A stretch of DNA of 64,000 bases from Larus michahellis (Eukaryota; Chordata; Aves; Charadriiformes; Laridae). The notes below the pieces were generated by a model. That model was not told the origin of the DNA, did not search any database, and was given only the letters and a program-made list of their open reading frames with translations. Shown in pieces: positions 12,439 to 26,690 of the stretch. Location: positions 49,139,324 to 49,203,323 of the forward strand of contig NC_133901.1 of NCBI RefSeq assembly GCF_964199755.1. The letters run 5' to 3'. The position numbers and the translations under genes were made by a program. The number at the start of each line of letters is the position of its first letter. Position 1 is the first letter of the stretch.

Positions 12439-14526
12439 CTGAACTGGGACCAGAATAGGCCGCAAAGCTAAAGAACTAAGTGTGACCAAGAGTAACTTGT
12501 CAGGACTGAATAACAAGCCACTGGTACAAGCCTAAGTTGACCACATCCCAGGGTAACCATTTTCTTCATGGCCTTCAGCGTACACATGACCACTCTTTGG
12601 ACACAGGGCCCTAAGTAACACGCAGCACCTAGAGGCAAGGATGGAGCCAGGCAGTCTCACAGGCAGGTCCCCTGGTTCTGTGCATTACACCGGCCTGTTC
12701 TGCTTCAGCCAGTGGCTCCCACTTCTGCTTTGACTTCAGCACTGCCCACCAAGACCAGGTGACTTTCTTCTGCACAACCCTGATGTCTACCCCAGATCTG
12801 CCCAGCTCCTGCCAGCCCCTCCAGAATTGCAAAGCACTGTCAGGTCCACTTGCCAGATGTTATCCTCCTCCCATTATTTTTCACATCTTGTGTTTTCCTG
12901 ATAACAAGGCTGAGCTATGTGTTACTGTGGAGAGGGACTTCAAGACAGCTTGTGCTTTGTAAGTTTGCTTCATAGTCTGAGGTTCAAAGAGTATATTCAG
13001 CTCCTGAAGCCAAGTCAAACAGGAATCTGGGGCCCGTGAGGCTTTCAACGGTTAAGTTTTCTTTAGGCTACAATTATTTTGCTTAGAAACTAGACCCTTG
13101 ATCTGTTGCAGGAGGCTGCAGTTTAATAAAGTCAAACAATTTGCTCTTTGCAATGTACTATTTGTGGTACAAGTATCATCGAGTTATACCGCTCCCCCTC
13201 ACCGCTGCCTCCTGGAACCTCGTCTGTTTATATACAGAAAGCACTCTCAGGAAACACTCCTAAAAATACCCAGCAATGTTAGCTGAGGATCTGGCTCTGT
13301 CTCTCCTCTTCCTGCATCTGCCTCCATAACATCCTTCCATCATCTTCATGTTCAAAAAACCCCAGCTGTTCAAGCAAGCTTATTCCTGTCTCACCCCCTA
13401 AAAAATTGCTCTTTCCTTCTTCCTCTGCCAGTAGCCATTCTCCACCCTGTCACAGGGCACCTTCCATGATGCTGCCATGCAATGTCCCATCTTAGTGTTT
13501 TCTCACTCAATCGCTAAATTACAGTGAAGCTCACATCGTCTTTATCAAATCCTTGAGTACACCTACATGGGTCTGTCCACTTTTCAGACAATAAGAAGGT
13601 GGCAAGTCAGGGAAAAAACCATACTAGAAAAATAACAACATCTTTTATTTTACTTTATAAAGGGGCATTTGAAGACTGCAAAACAAAACAAATCCACAGA
13701 CTAACTTTTGAAACCGCCCTCAGGGAAGCTACCCTGGAGACAAAGCATCTCCCAATGGAAATGCCATTGCAAATAAAAATATTTTCACAGTAGTGCAAAC
13801 AGAAAATCTGCACAGCAAAAATCCAGCCAGCTGACAAAAACATCAGTTATTAAACTTCAGGTAAAACTCAAAAGCAGGTCTGGGATTCAGCTCATATTTC
13901 TGACCTGTCTGTTGCCCAAGATGTGGGCAGAGCCGCCCCTCACACAAAATGCCACTTGTCAAGAGACAGAGTCTTCCAGTTGCTGCAGTCTGATCTTGCT
14001 TGTTGCCAGTCATCCTCATGACCACAAAGGTCTTCCAGCATATTCAGTAGGCACCCAGCACAGACCGAGATTCACAGCAGTGCAAGGGGTCTCTGATCCT
14101 TCAGCCTGTCCACATATCACCAATTGACTTGAATGTTTCTTGTCTGTAGGTGCTCACCAGACAGACCCTAAAAATGAAATCTCAACAAGTCTGCTGTTGC
14201 AGTAGACAAGATCTACCCCTGTGGCTATTCCCTGGGCAAAACTCTTTTGAAAGGCAGTTGCTGCTCTACAAACCCCTTTCTGTGAAAACAAAACATCTAA
14301 TTCATCTAATTCCTCCTAATTCTAGAATAATTACAATTCATCTGATATTAAATATCAACAAGGAAACATTCACAAAAATTTACAACCAAAATCATTCGTC
14401 AAAGCCCTTAAGATTGCTTTTAGAGGAAACAGTTCTTAGGCAAAAATTATCAAAACATGAAAAGCACAGAACTGCGAGAAGTGAGACAGTGATAATTTTT
14501 ACACCAAAACCATTTAGGTTGCTTAC

Positions 14527-14564
14527 AATAAATAAATAAATAAATAGATAGATAAATAAATAAA
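14527..14564. repeat. (AATA)n tetranucleotide microsatellite with GATA variants
   Basis: About nine AATA units interrupted by two GATA units in the middle. Nothing suggests a function. Confidence 0.9.
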
Positions 14565-17452
14565 TCTGTTCTTTGCAAAAACCCCACCCATCACTGTAAA
14601 ACCACCAGCCAGCGAAGAGCGGGCAAGGAATTATTTGCTCAGCTCTGGTGACAATTGGCTGTTAGTAGAGTTATTCTGACACATTGTTTCGGAGAACATC
14701 TGTTTCCACTCTGACTCCTTTAACTTTCAGATGTGGAAAACAAAAGCTCATTTTCATGCCATGTCTCCCATCTTCAGTTGGCAACAGTTGCGTGATTATG
14801 AAGTTATTGTTATGCTGGATGATCTGTTTGTCAGTTTATATTTTCCTATCATATCTATTTTTAGCTGCTCATTAGTATTACTTGGAGCCTCTCCTATAAA
14901 TCTTAAACATTTATAGCACATCTCGACAATTCATCAAATGGAGCCAACCTCCAAGGAAAGGAAACCCAAACCACTTCCCCCTGCTCAGCTGAATGAGATT
15001 CAGATCCTTGTCTTTTAAACTTCAAACTCAACATTTTCCCATCTGCTCTTTATACACAACAGCCCTTTTGCAGCGCACCAATATTTTATTCTCCATTCAT
15101 AACTTTTTACTTCCCTCCAGAGGTTTCCTGATGCTTTTGGTCTGCTGGGCTCATAGAAGACTTGGATTTTGGAGGGTTTCCCCCCGCCACTCCATTGAAG
15201 GGGAAAAATAATCATTCAGCAATGAATGGCCACTTTTCATTACTCATTCACAAGAGAGACACAGCAGGATCCCAGGGCTGGACTCAAAGACACTTTTCTT
15301 TGCCATTCTCACAAGAGGAAAACAGCATTTTATCAGACTATTCAAACTTAGGGTATTTGGAAAATTGAATTTACTTTTTACTCTCTGTTCTATTCATTGA
15401 CTTGCATTTCTAATCCTCTGCGCCTGCACGTATAACTATCAATCAGATGCACAATCTTTGTAGCTATGACCATGCCTGGAGGTACCAGTACCCGTGATTT
15501 GGCCAGGACACCCATGCAGGGAACATTTCTAAAGGGTTCAGTCTATAATGGCCGACAACAAGATGATTTGAAGAAATAATAACCAGAAGATGTTGCCCGG
15601 CCAAGACTTTTGCAGAAGAAAAACCTCCACTTGTGAAGAAGTGCCCCTCCACACACACACTTTGCCAGGCGGCGTTTGGCTGCTGGGAGAGGTTGTGCAG
15701 CAGCTCCTGGCTGGTGGGACCAAATACTGCCACAGGCCAGGGGAGATTGTTCTCCTCCTCCTCAGCTCTCCTGAGGAAACCCCAGCCTTGCACGCTCTGT
15801 ACATTTGAAGGCTAAGCAACACATTCCTCAGATGCAACTGTTAATTGTCTGTATGTAATTAGCTGAGACCCGACTGGAACACACAACTGATTAAAAATCA
15901 GACTAGCCATCTTTTTAATTTCTTACGTATTTGAATTAATCAAAGGAGACATCATATAACAAGAAATGAAAACTGTACCAAGGAAAACAGTTCCTGGCAT
16001 GCACATTCCTCTTACAGAGTGGCTTTAATTTAAACAGCTCATCTGATCAGGCAGAATAGCTGCATGTTGCTTTTCAGGGAGGTAGGGACTGCTCGGGAGA
16101 AGGCAGTAACAGAAAGGAGTATTTACATTTTTACAAGCAAAGTTGCTTTCCATCAATTCACACAACTCTTCGATTCACCTCTTGTCTTTTCCTACTATCA
16201 ATTTTCATGGAAGAAAAAAAAGGTAATCTTAGTTTAAACTCAGTTACACCTCTATGTGGTTACACCCTGATTTTACCATCACTATAACCTCCATCAAGTC
16301 CTCCCGTTTCTAGCCCATCCTGCTTCGCACCAGACATAGGTCAACTTACCTGCACCTCTGCTATCCCAGATCCTTTTGGTCAGATGTCAAGTATCGGTGC
16401 CGTAGCAGTCCATCTGGCCAGCCATCCAAAAGCATTCCAACAGGTGAATACAAATATATCTTTTTCAGGCTAGCCATGTTGGCGACAATCATCCCAAGGC
16501 TCAGAAACACCTGCCTGTCAATAAAGGTGCCACCTTGCTAAAAAATAAAGAAATAAGTTTTGGGCTACTTGGGAAAAAAATCCTGGGAGGCTAAAAATTC
16601 TGTATATTCTAGTAGTTATCCTATGCAACGTACTGCAAGAGCACTTCTGGAGTGCTGTGATTGTACTGGCAGAATATCACACCACAGAATATCAGCTCAC
16701 AATGTGGAACAGACATTTTGAAAAAAAGAAGCAAACTGTACAGGCACAATGACTTAGGGAGATAACAGATTACAGCAGCAAACTCAAGCAAGTCCAAGAA
16801 AGCACGATCATATCAAGAACTCCTCCCCACCCCAACCACTTTTCCGATGAAAATAAGTATGCCAAATCCCTTATAATTCTCTCAAATTAAAACATAAGAT
16901 TAGACTGAAGATTGACACAAACTACAAGGTTCAAATCTTATCCAGATTTCCCTTAGCACTAGACACTTACAGACCTAGGATCTTAAAGTTTATTATGGTA
17001 ATAGTAACCTTGGATCCAGAATCACAGCTAGACTCAGACACGCATAAAAATCACCCCAGTATCTACCTAAGCAAGAACTGTATTTTTGCCAGCCCCAGAT
17101 GTTCAGAACACCTGTATCACCCCATCCCCCTTTCGCACTGTGAGAATGTCTTTATAAAGCATGGGATTTTATTATTATTATTATTTGTCTTAAGGTTCAT
17201 TGTTTTCATGATTTTCTTGACAAGGGCAATAAACTTATATTCCTCCTCCTCCTTTTCCCTGCCAAGGAAAGCTGAGATTCTCTGGTAGATTTAGGAGTGC
17301 GTACCATGTTTTGAGACATGGAAAAAGCTACGAGAGCTAGAGTACTGCCACCTGGTACGCCGCAGCCATGGCCTAGGGCTAAAGCAGCTGGGAGCACATG
17401 CTGTTTCATTTACTCGGCTATGCCTTAAAATGAGCAGTGCCAGAGAAGGATG

Positions 17453-17474
17453 TATACATATATATATATATATT
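17453..17474. repeat. (TA)n dinucleotide repeat
   Basis: A short TA microsatellite, with TATACATA at its left edge. An (ATT)n run lies just before it at 17167-17186. Confidence 0.85.
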
Positions 17475-17740
17475 TTACGGCATCATCAACATCCATGACA
17501 TTGGGACATTTAACAAACCTCTTCGCTTACCAGCGGCTCCAAGCTCTGCTCTGTCAGCTTTGGGAAGGAGCAGCCTCCTGTGAGCCGTCAGTCACGCTAA
17601 GATCACTACTCAAACTGAGATGATTCCCACCAGAAAGTGGAAATTTGACCAGGCCCTGTGTTATCACATAGAAACTGATGGAATAAATCTGTTTCTCAGT
17701 TTGAAAGAGATTGTTTTGTAACAGAGCCATAACCAATCGA

Positions 17741-17760
17741 TTTATTTATTTATTTATTTT
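17741..17760. repeat. (TTTA)n microsatellite
   Basis: Five TTTA units in intergenic DNA. Confidence 0.85.
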
Positions 17761-20700
17761 AACATCTGGAAAGCTCATATAATAATAGGATTTATACAAG
17801 GCTTTAGTCCTTCGAAGGAAGATTTAGCTATATTAGCCCATAAGATGCATGGATTGCCCAATTTTGAAGCTATCCTTTTAGCAGTGTTGTACACACATAC
17901 TCAGTTTGGCTGCAAAAGCAGGGAGAAAGTTGCATGTCACTAAAAAGTAAAGGTTATAACATGAACCACTGCATAGTGCAAAGGAACCCATTTGTAACAA
18001 TGGAAAACATCGTTATTTGTTGTTGTAACTGATAGTATAAATATTCCATAACATCAAGAAACATAACTCGGAAAGAGAAAACACTTGCAATCCACACTGA
18101 ACACGAGCAGGATGCAAGAGACAGGTCCCACGACGCAGCTGGGAGCAGGAGCTTGCAGCAGGCTGGAGTGGCCGGCAGCCTGCTGTGTGCCAAGCCACCA
18201 TCCCTCTCTGCTTGCCTTTAGACCTTCCTCAGATGCTGCTGCTCACCCCCCCAGGGACAGACGGACGCTTTGGCCCTGGGCACAACTGCTGCATGACCAC
18301 GGTGGCTAAACAGGGAGAGGAGAAGGGGGCAGGACATAGCAGAGACCGCGGGAGGACAGGCACCCCGAGTCGCTCCCATGAGCTGAAGCTCATCTTGTCC
18401 AAAGGCCTGAACTCCCACCAGAGCGTGGTGGTGCTCCGCACAGCTTGTTTCTCACAAACATTAACACGGGCTAGAGGCTTTCACTGTTCTGTCATGGCTG
18501 CCCGAAAGATATAGAGTTCAGGCTGAAGACTTTTAGTAATTTCTGCCACAGCAGCACAGCAGGGCTCTGGAGACACCGACGGTATTTATAGCAGCCTGAA
18601 AATTGCACCTCTTCTCACCAACTGAACCAGTTCCCTGAGCTGAATGCTACAGCTAATTGAGAGAAGACTGTCATGCACCATCAGCTAAATTTACTACTGG
18701 TCCTCAAGATCAGGTTGCGCTGACTGCATTGTGACAGCAGTGTCTAAAGGGAGGTCATCTTCATTTCTAAATTTTCCCTCTAGGAACAAGAGTTTCTTCT
18801 GCATCTGCACTGCTGGGCTTCTATTTATAGGCTTGAACCCTGTGATGTAATCTTCCTTTCTGTTTCCAAGGAAACAATATTTGATGTATTCTACTTTCAA
18901 GTTTTTCTTCCTTTAGGTTTTTTTCCCTCCTGCTCTCTCCCTCCCTTTTTAAAGGGATAAGTCAATAGGTAAAACCTGTATGTACTTATCTCTGGCATGC
19001 AGCACAGTTCTCTTTCTCTAAAACCAGGCTTATTCATATCACTAAAAAATTCAAGACATTTCAAATATATGCTTAGCAGTAATTTTATGCACTGTTTATA
19101 CATGTTACTTTTCTGATAGTAAATGAGCTATAATTGCAATAGGCAGCAACTCCTGTTGATAGCTCAATTTTCTCAAAAACTTCAGTTCTGCATCTCAGGC
19201 CCAAGTCCTCTCAAGTCCTGGAAACATTTTTTTAAAATCCTTTCATTGACCACCCACATCCAGCTTTCCCATGGTTTTAGTTCCCAAGCTGGGGCTCCTG
19301 AGGGCCGGTCCTGTCCCCTGGCACTCCCTTTCTGGTGGCAGGGCTTCCCCTGACACCGCTCTGCACGATCCTCTTTGGCACAGGGCAGTTTTCTCAGGCC
19401 GGTGGTGACTCTGAGTTCATTTCCATTCACATGAAAATCCTCTACGTGAACGTTCTTTTAAAACAATTGGCTGTCACGTCACTGTTTGTAAATTAGGAAA
19501 ATGCAGGGGATTTAATCCATAATTCATACTGAAGTTAGCATCTGTAACAGCTCGAACAAAGTGTGTTGAATGGATTCTTGGAGAAATGCAGCTGCTTTGG
19601 AGTCTTAATGGAAAAGCAATGGGTCAAACTAAAAGCTTACCTTAAAATCCTCAGTGCTACTATGTTTATATGGATGGGTTAAAAGGTGTGTGAGAAATTG
19701 GCTGGTTTCACAAAAAGCTACTATTTTAACATTGCATAAAAATTAAGAGAAGCCATGCTCATAAACGCAGTTGATTAATTCTGACTGGGAAACATGCACT
19801 CATTTTTTACCCTCCTGCCTTGTGCCTCTGCGACACAAAACAGTAAGTGAGATGGGCTGATGATCTACGTACAATGAAGTTACAGACAGAATTTTTTTAG
19901 GACTACCCATTTTGGAACATGAACAGGCAGGTAAAATCCCAACCCAAATGAGATGATGTGGACCAAGAACACTCAGTAAGAGTTTGTGTGGTGAAGGGGA
20001 GAAAAGGTGATAATGCACATGCTGGATATACAGTCAGCAAATGTTACCAATTTTGCGTTATCAATGAAACTATCAAAGTGAACATGGAAATTATCTGCAG
20101 TCAGCATCTTCCATTTTGGGTCATACGGGTTGTAGAATGACGTCCATCAATTCCTGTGTCAGCTCCAAAAAAGGCCAGGCTCTTTTTTGAGGTATCTGAT
20201 CTTGATTCAGAAGCTCCAAGTCATTCCACGAATCTCTGACTTGGCAACAGCAAGGAACATGGGATGGGGAGACTTACATGATCTAGACCTCTGCCAACAT
20301 CTCTGGATCCTTTTCAAAAATTCATCACAATTTTTCCTCAAAACCCTAAAAATAAGGGTTTCCCACACTGCAATTCTACTGGAAATCACTTCAGGAAGCC
20401 ACTTCTCTCCTCCTTCCACCTCAAAACCATTCCTAGTCAGTTTTGTCCCAGATGATCACAGTTGTTATCAAGCCTTCATATCTCCCAGCCCAAACGTGGC
20501 TTAGTGACTTCACAACACAGTCTCCTGAACAACCTCAGTAAATATCACATTTGACAGGAAAGGGAAGAGCAGCAAGCTTCGAGTGTTTGTCACTAGGTTC
20601 TGTTAGTTTATTTCTGAAGTAAAACATTTCTGGTAGCTAAAACGCAGAGCGCATTTCATGGTCTGACAATGCACTGCTTTAGAGATTGAGGTTCTGTAAA

Positions 20701-23107
20701 CAAAGAGCTTTATCAAGTTTGTTTGCTTCTCAAAGACGCTCCTTGGCACTGGACAGGTCCAATTGGGTCTCAGTAAATCAAATGCCTATTTGATGTCAGT
20801 GAAACTAAGATGCAACTGCTGTTTTGCTCAAGGTTGTCAGAAAGCTTTTCAGTAATCACTGTCAGCCAGAATAGATGTTCAATTGTTCTTCTTTCCTGCT
20901 GCAAGGGGGGAAAAAAACAGCAGCTTGCTCTTTCTCAATAATTCCCTCATATTTCATTTTTAATCTCTTAAGCAAATTACAAGTGAAGACCTTTGATGTA
21001 CGCGCCAGCCAAACTCATTCATTTCTCAGTACTTGCTGGACTAGAGAGGATCTCCCGTTCTTATGCATGTGGATGATAATAACAACTTCAAAGCCCCCAG
21101 GCATGTGTTAGCTTTCCCTGATTTCCTTTCTAAGTATGCATTTCATGGGCCAACACCAGTTAAGACCCATAAACAGCTGCACTTGAATGCCATCTATTAA
21201 GGCAGTCTTGCTATCTCTCATAGTGTAACAACTCTATTTCTACTTCACAAAACTACTTGGTCTGGCTTTTGTATTTTTCCTGAAATGGAGTACCTCATTT
21301 CCAGCATTTATAGTGTTCTCAGCTTAAAAGAGTCTGGAACCTGATCAAACTCAGAGCAAAGAGCCATTAAAAGGCATTTGCCCTGAGGTGGTGTGGGGCA
21401 TTCCTGGTGGATTACAAGGCATTGTTTTGCTGTTGTGGGGTTTTATGACATGAAGTGTACTTGATTGCTTCTAGGCGGATGGTAGGTCGTAGCCATATGG
21501 TACCATAGGACCAGATGTTCCGAGTACAGCAGAACAGCTGCACCTGAGCAGTGGCCAGGCAAACTTCCCCCAAGCTTGCATAGGAAAAACAAAAAGGAAA
21601 TGTATTTCCATCTAGTTAATGTTATAAATTATAGTTATCATCATTATTTAGTCTGTTGAACTCATTATCAGAACATTTGGAGGCAAAGAGCACAGAAGAG
21701 TTAAAGAGAATATCGGACAGTCACATAAATAAGAAAAACCACCACCAGAGAAAATTTACATTGGAAGAAAAGAAATAGTTTTGGAAAAGCTGTAAACCTT
21801 CATGCTTCAGGCTTCCAGCCAAGCTTTATCTAAGGAGGTGGAGTAGGGAGATTAAGCAGATTTTCTGTGGGGCAGAAAATTTATCCCATAAGTGTGGAGC
21901 ACAGATTTCATGTACTTTCCTTTAAGGCATTTGTTACTGACCACGGTCAGCAGTACAGACAACGGACTAATGGCACCACCGTGGCAACTCTGCTGTTTCT
22001 CTGTCCGTGCTGCCAGCAAGCCAGAAGCCTGTACCCAAGAGGACAGCAAACATCAATCCAATTTCTGGCTCTCAGCTCTATTTAAGTCTAGACTTGGCAC
22101 ACAATATACCATGAGATTACTCTGACCTGAAACCTACTCTCAGCATGTCTGGACAAAACTTTTTGATCAGTGTTACATACCAAGTATCTATTATTTTTGT
22201 TTATTTTTTTAAAACATGCTATGCTTAGGGAATACATTGAACCACACATTTATGGAACCTCTGCAGTAATATTAAGGATATAGAGAAGCAGAAGAAAAAC
22301 CCTTTTTTATTCCAATGGACAATAAGAGTAGAAACAGACTGTCAGTTTCCCATTGTGTCATCAAGAGAACTTAAGTGCAATCCTGTGTGTAATACTGTGG
22401 TGTATCAGGGACAAAGCCACCTTAAATTTTGGCAATGCCATTTTCTTTGTAAGGCAGTTTAAATGCTACGACCAATTGGAGGTGCCTGATTTTTGGACCT
22501 CAGGAGCACATCAGGATGCCCTGCATAGCACTGAACAACATACTCACTGGTTAATAGTCTCTCTGTGTAGGATCCCCCTGGTAAGTGCTCTTCTCGCAGG
22601 GCTTTCTCTTAGCACTGAGAAACACAGGGGTGAGCAGTTTGGGGCCCCAAACTCTTCTGTTCCCAGCATTATTCAGTAAAGGGAGGTTACAAGGAAGCCC
22701 TCATCCCTTATTTTCCACATTATTGTGCCTTGGGATCTATACTCCATTTCAACACAAATCTCCCAGAACTGGGAGATTTTTTCTGCTGACAGTGAGAGAA
22801 AAAGCAGAACAGTGAACAAAACGCCTTTCAGAGCCCTGGCCCCAGCCTCCCTTCACAAGCCCAGGGAACCTCCTTCAAGACTGGGGTCCTTCCTCCATAG
22901 CCCCCAGGGACCTTCATCCCCAGCCTCAAATACTGTCTTATAAACACAGCCACTACTGCTGGGCGATTAGCCCCATCAGAGATGTAGCAAGAGATGCACA
23001 AGCCAGTAAATTTGACTCCTACCAGGTCAAATCCAAGTTACCCTCCTGACAATACTGCCTAAGAAGCTCATAAAACAGTATTTCTACCTGTTATACTACC
23101 TGGACAC

Positions 23108-23135
<28 letters not shown>
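23108..23135. repeat. Poly(A) tract, 28 bases
   Basis: An uninterrupted A run. The 300 bases before it show no recognisable retrocopy and no AATAAA at the right distance, so a simple repeat is the safest reading. Confidence 0.9.
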
Positions 23136-23138
<3 letters not shown>

Positions 23139-23951
23139 ACTGTTATCTACAAGAACACTTGCTTACTGCCTAAAAAAACAACATAAAAAGTAACGTACCA
23201 TAAGTCTATAATTTCTGATGGACCTTTCAGTTCCCCCTATTTTCAGAATTTCAGAAATGCTCCTAATGTGTTGACTTAAAACCTTCAGACACTGAAATCT
23301 TTGCCCTGTTAAGCAAAGCTGCCCCTTTGATTTGATTTGCACAATAGTCTCACAAGTCAACATAATTCTGGTTCCCCTGCTGACAGAAGACAGCGCAATC
23401 GACGTCCAGCTGAAATGAAGTAATGAACACAACAGACAACGCTTATTAAAGAATCAAATAAAGCTCTGAATACATCAATCAAAAATAAGCACACCACCAA
23501 TATTTTCTGGTAACCCTTAACTAGGAGATGAAGAGAGGAGAACAAGCTCAAGCTCAAATGGTAGGCTACACTGGGCAGTAACTGTCCTTTTTGTTTTATG
23601 GGTCTGCAACGCCTGCCTCCACAGAGCCCCAACCCCTGATGGGAGCCATTAAGCAAAACGTCAGCATAAAGAGAAATTAAACAAGTAACGCCCAGCTAGA
23701 TACTCGTGCACACAAGGTACTGTCAAACAAGTTTTACGTAGTGCTGCTCAAATGCCAGTCGACTTCAGCAAGAATCAAGGGCATGCAGCATTTTGTGAGG
23801 AGGGTGCACAGTCATTTAAAACATTTCTCTCTATCTGCGGTAATCAAAACAAGTTATAGCCAGGCTACAGCTATACGTCTAGTTTGAAGACTGCTTGTCT
23901 GTGCAAGAGAGAACCATCTGGATTTACTTTACGGTTAACTTTAAAATACAC

Positions 23952-23972
23952 ATATATATATATATATATATA
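23952..23972. repeat. (AT)n dinucleotide repeat
   Basis: About ten AT units preceded by TACAC. Confidence 0.88.
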
Positions 23973-26622
23973 AGGTTTCTTAACTTTTGCCAAACAACTG
24001 GAAACATAATGGTTTCTGCATGCTGTTAGCATCTCAGTACAGCTGCAAATGTCCATTAGGACAATCTTATATAATTATATACTTATTCTTCCCATGCAAT
24101 TGTTAAAAACCCAGCTTTTCCAAATAATAGCACATTTTGTAGGAAAGAGGAAATCTTCCAGTCCACCAGGTTGGAATGGGGGAGGGAAGTTTTCTAAAGC
24201 AGAACTTTACCCAAAGCTTTTATTTTAAACTAACATAAAAATTTCAAACCTTAGAAAACAGAGTGTCAGATTTTTCCAACTGTACCTCTAGTGTGGTCTG
24301 GCCAGAAATCTATCATTTCTCTCCCTTATTCTTTTCTTTACCCAGTGTTTGTGGAAGAAATTCAGTCCTTCTAAGAACATTTTTTTTTTTTAAAGAAAAA
24401 AAACTTTTTTTCCCCCCCCTTCCTTTTAGCTCTCATCCTTCCCACAGCTCCATACTCTATGCCACAGAAACTGACACCTTTGAAGCTGGCCAGAGGCATT
24501 TTTTCAGCCACAGTCTTAGTCCTTCTGCTTGGGTGTCATCCTTTTCCCCACCTAAGCCTTTGTCTCTTCTGGCTAGAATATCAGCTCTCCGGGCTAGAAA
24601 TTGCCTTGTATGTGAACAGCGCCTGGTGCTTTTCGTGGTTGGCCCTTTGACACTTTCAGAATACACATGAAAAATAAAGAGATAATTAATTTTGCCATGG
24701 GTCACGTTTTGGAGCTGGCGCAGTTGCTTTGCTACGACAGGCATGTGGGGCCAGCAGGTGACTGGTGGCAAGAACAAGGGACCTGCCCGCTGAACAAGAG
24801 CGGGCTGGACACATGCAAGGTTGCAGGAAGGGGGAGTGATCTGCATGTTCAAAACACCATCATCAGCTTAGCCAAGATTTTCTGAAATGACCAAGAACAT
24901 GGCAAACATCGGCTTCCAGGAGGCCAAGGCAACTATTCAATTTTCCAGAGGGCAGGTGCTCACCTCTTCCAAAATAACAGCCTTCCTGCTGTGTTCCCCA
25001 TGTGTCCAGGCTCCAAAGCACTCTCAGTCATTGGCCACTCTCAAAACATCTCAGCAGCTAGTATTTTTTACTTAACAAAAGCAAAACTAATGGAAACACA
25101 CACAACCGGTCCCGAAAATAGAACATTTTTCCAGGAGGTGATCTATCCCTCCCCTACACGTTCTTGGGACCCTACAGAGAGCGGGGCACAAGGGCTCGTA
25201 TTGTTTTGACAGCCAGGCAGACAAACAAATACTTCTGTTTCAGCTTAAATATTCCCGGAACTCAAAATGCCAGCCTGAAAAAACAATACCACAAAACATT
25301 GTCATGCCATCAGTCTGACATCAGAAAGACAAACCTCGGGGAGTGACAGCCCAACAGAAGCAACAGACCACTGCCCGTCCCCGCGCTGTGCCGCCCGGGG
25401 CCCACAGACCTTCCACCGCACACCTTGCAGAGCGGCCTCCGCGCCAGCACTGCCCGTCTGCTGTATCATCTTACCCATGTTCCCCCACACCGGGTCGCCT
25501 GCAGGGATAAAAATAAAACAATCGCTGCTAGTTTCTGTTATATGGGGTCTGTATCTCCTCCTCCGCAAAGTTTCTCTGTTATCAGTATAGAATTAATTTG
25601 CACAACAACCTTCCAAGGTAACTTAGAAGGCACAGCAGGGTTCTAACATCTAAGCTCTTTCTCATTTTAAGAGCGACTATCTGAATAATTGGCAGGGAGG
25701 AGCTTGGCTGCTCTGTAATATAGAAACTTGGCTAGAGCGATGCTGTTAGCATGGAACAGCAGCAGAACCGGTGCCCAGAACTTGAACTGAAACTATTTGT
25801 TATTACTTCACATCTGTACTGCAGTATTAGCCACGGGCCATGACCAGGTCTGGTCCTGGTCCTTCTGGGACAAACTTTTGTCTTTTAGACAGACAGGGGA
25901 CGACAGAGGTGGTTGGAAGGATTTGAAGTACCATTGGAAATAATTGACATCTCAGGAACTTGTGTCCCACTGAAAATTAACGGCACCTACCATGGGACTT
26001 GGATACTTTGGAAAAAACACTTGGACAACGTGAAACTTTGGTCAAGCACAGGCATTTGTGTTCACAGAAGACTGTTTCTGTTCTTGCAAGAGATGAAAAA
26101 AGTTCCACAGTGGGCTTACATCAACTGGCTGCTTTTTGCATGCACTGGGGTGAGAGCAGGGAGCACTGTGAGCCAGAAAGACAGGCAAGCAGCACATGCA
26201 GGTCTGCTCGGAGAGATCATTTCCAAGATGGTTTTCTCAACAGAAGGGGCCACGAGGCCCCAAAAAGCAGGTGCAGAGACCAATGGGCTACTTCCCGGCA
26301 TCACACGCTTGTCCTGACCGGTCTCTTTGCCTCCTTCCCTCACTCCCAGGCAGAAGGCAATGAATCTGAAGAATTTCCCCTGAGAAATACCATTACTCAC
26401 GTGACAGCTGCAGCTTCTTAAGTCATTGCAAGCCTGGCCCCAGCAGCACCGAAATCCCATTACTCCTAACGAAGTTGTCTGAGTTGGCAACACTGAGGCA
26501 TGGTTTGCTGCAGAATCAGCGCTTGGGGAGAGAGTATTGTGTACCAGTTCCTCGCGCGTGATCACCGATCCCTCTAGCAGACAGCCACAGGCCATGAAGG
26601 TCACCACTCTCACGGGGGATGG

Positions 26623-26690
26623 GAGTGGTGGACCGAAGCGGTGTGGCTCTGACACCAGGAACCCAGATTCGATCCTTGGTGACGCTGGGC
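26623..26690 (+). repeat. Possible tRNA-derived (MIR-like CORE) SINE relic
   Basis: GATTCGATCC at 26666-26675 differs at one position from a Pol III B box (GGTTCGANNCC). About 40 bases upstream, GTGGACCGAAGCGG sits where a MIR-type SINE has its A-box side, and TGGCTCTGACACCAG lies between, resembling MIR from memory. No complete tRNA cloverleaf can be folded, so this is not called a tRNA gene. Chance similarity remains possible. Confidence 0.35.

Noticed and set aside
15464-15837. Open frames on both strands near 15.5-15.8 kb
   Set aside because: Peptides are unfamiliar and overlapping, with no start context, splice sites or neighbours supporting a gene.
25913-26655. Overlapping open frames on both strands (134, 140 and 179 codons)
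   Set aside because: Three mutually exclusive frames in moderately GC-rich DNA, with no family resemblance. Lack of stops from composition is the simpler reading.
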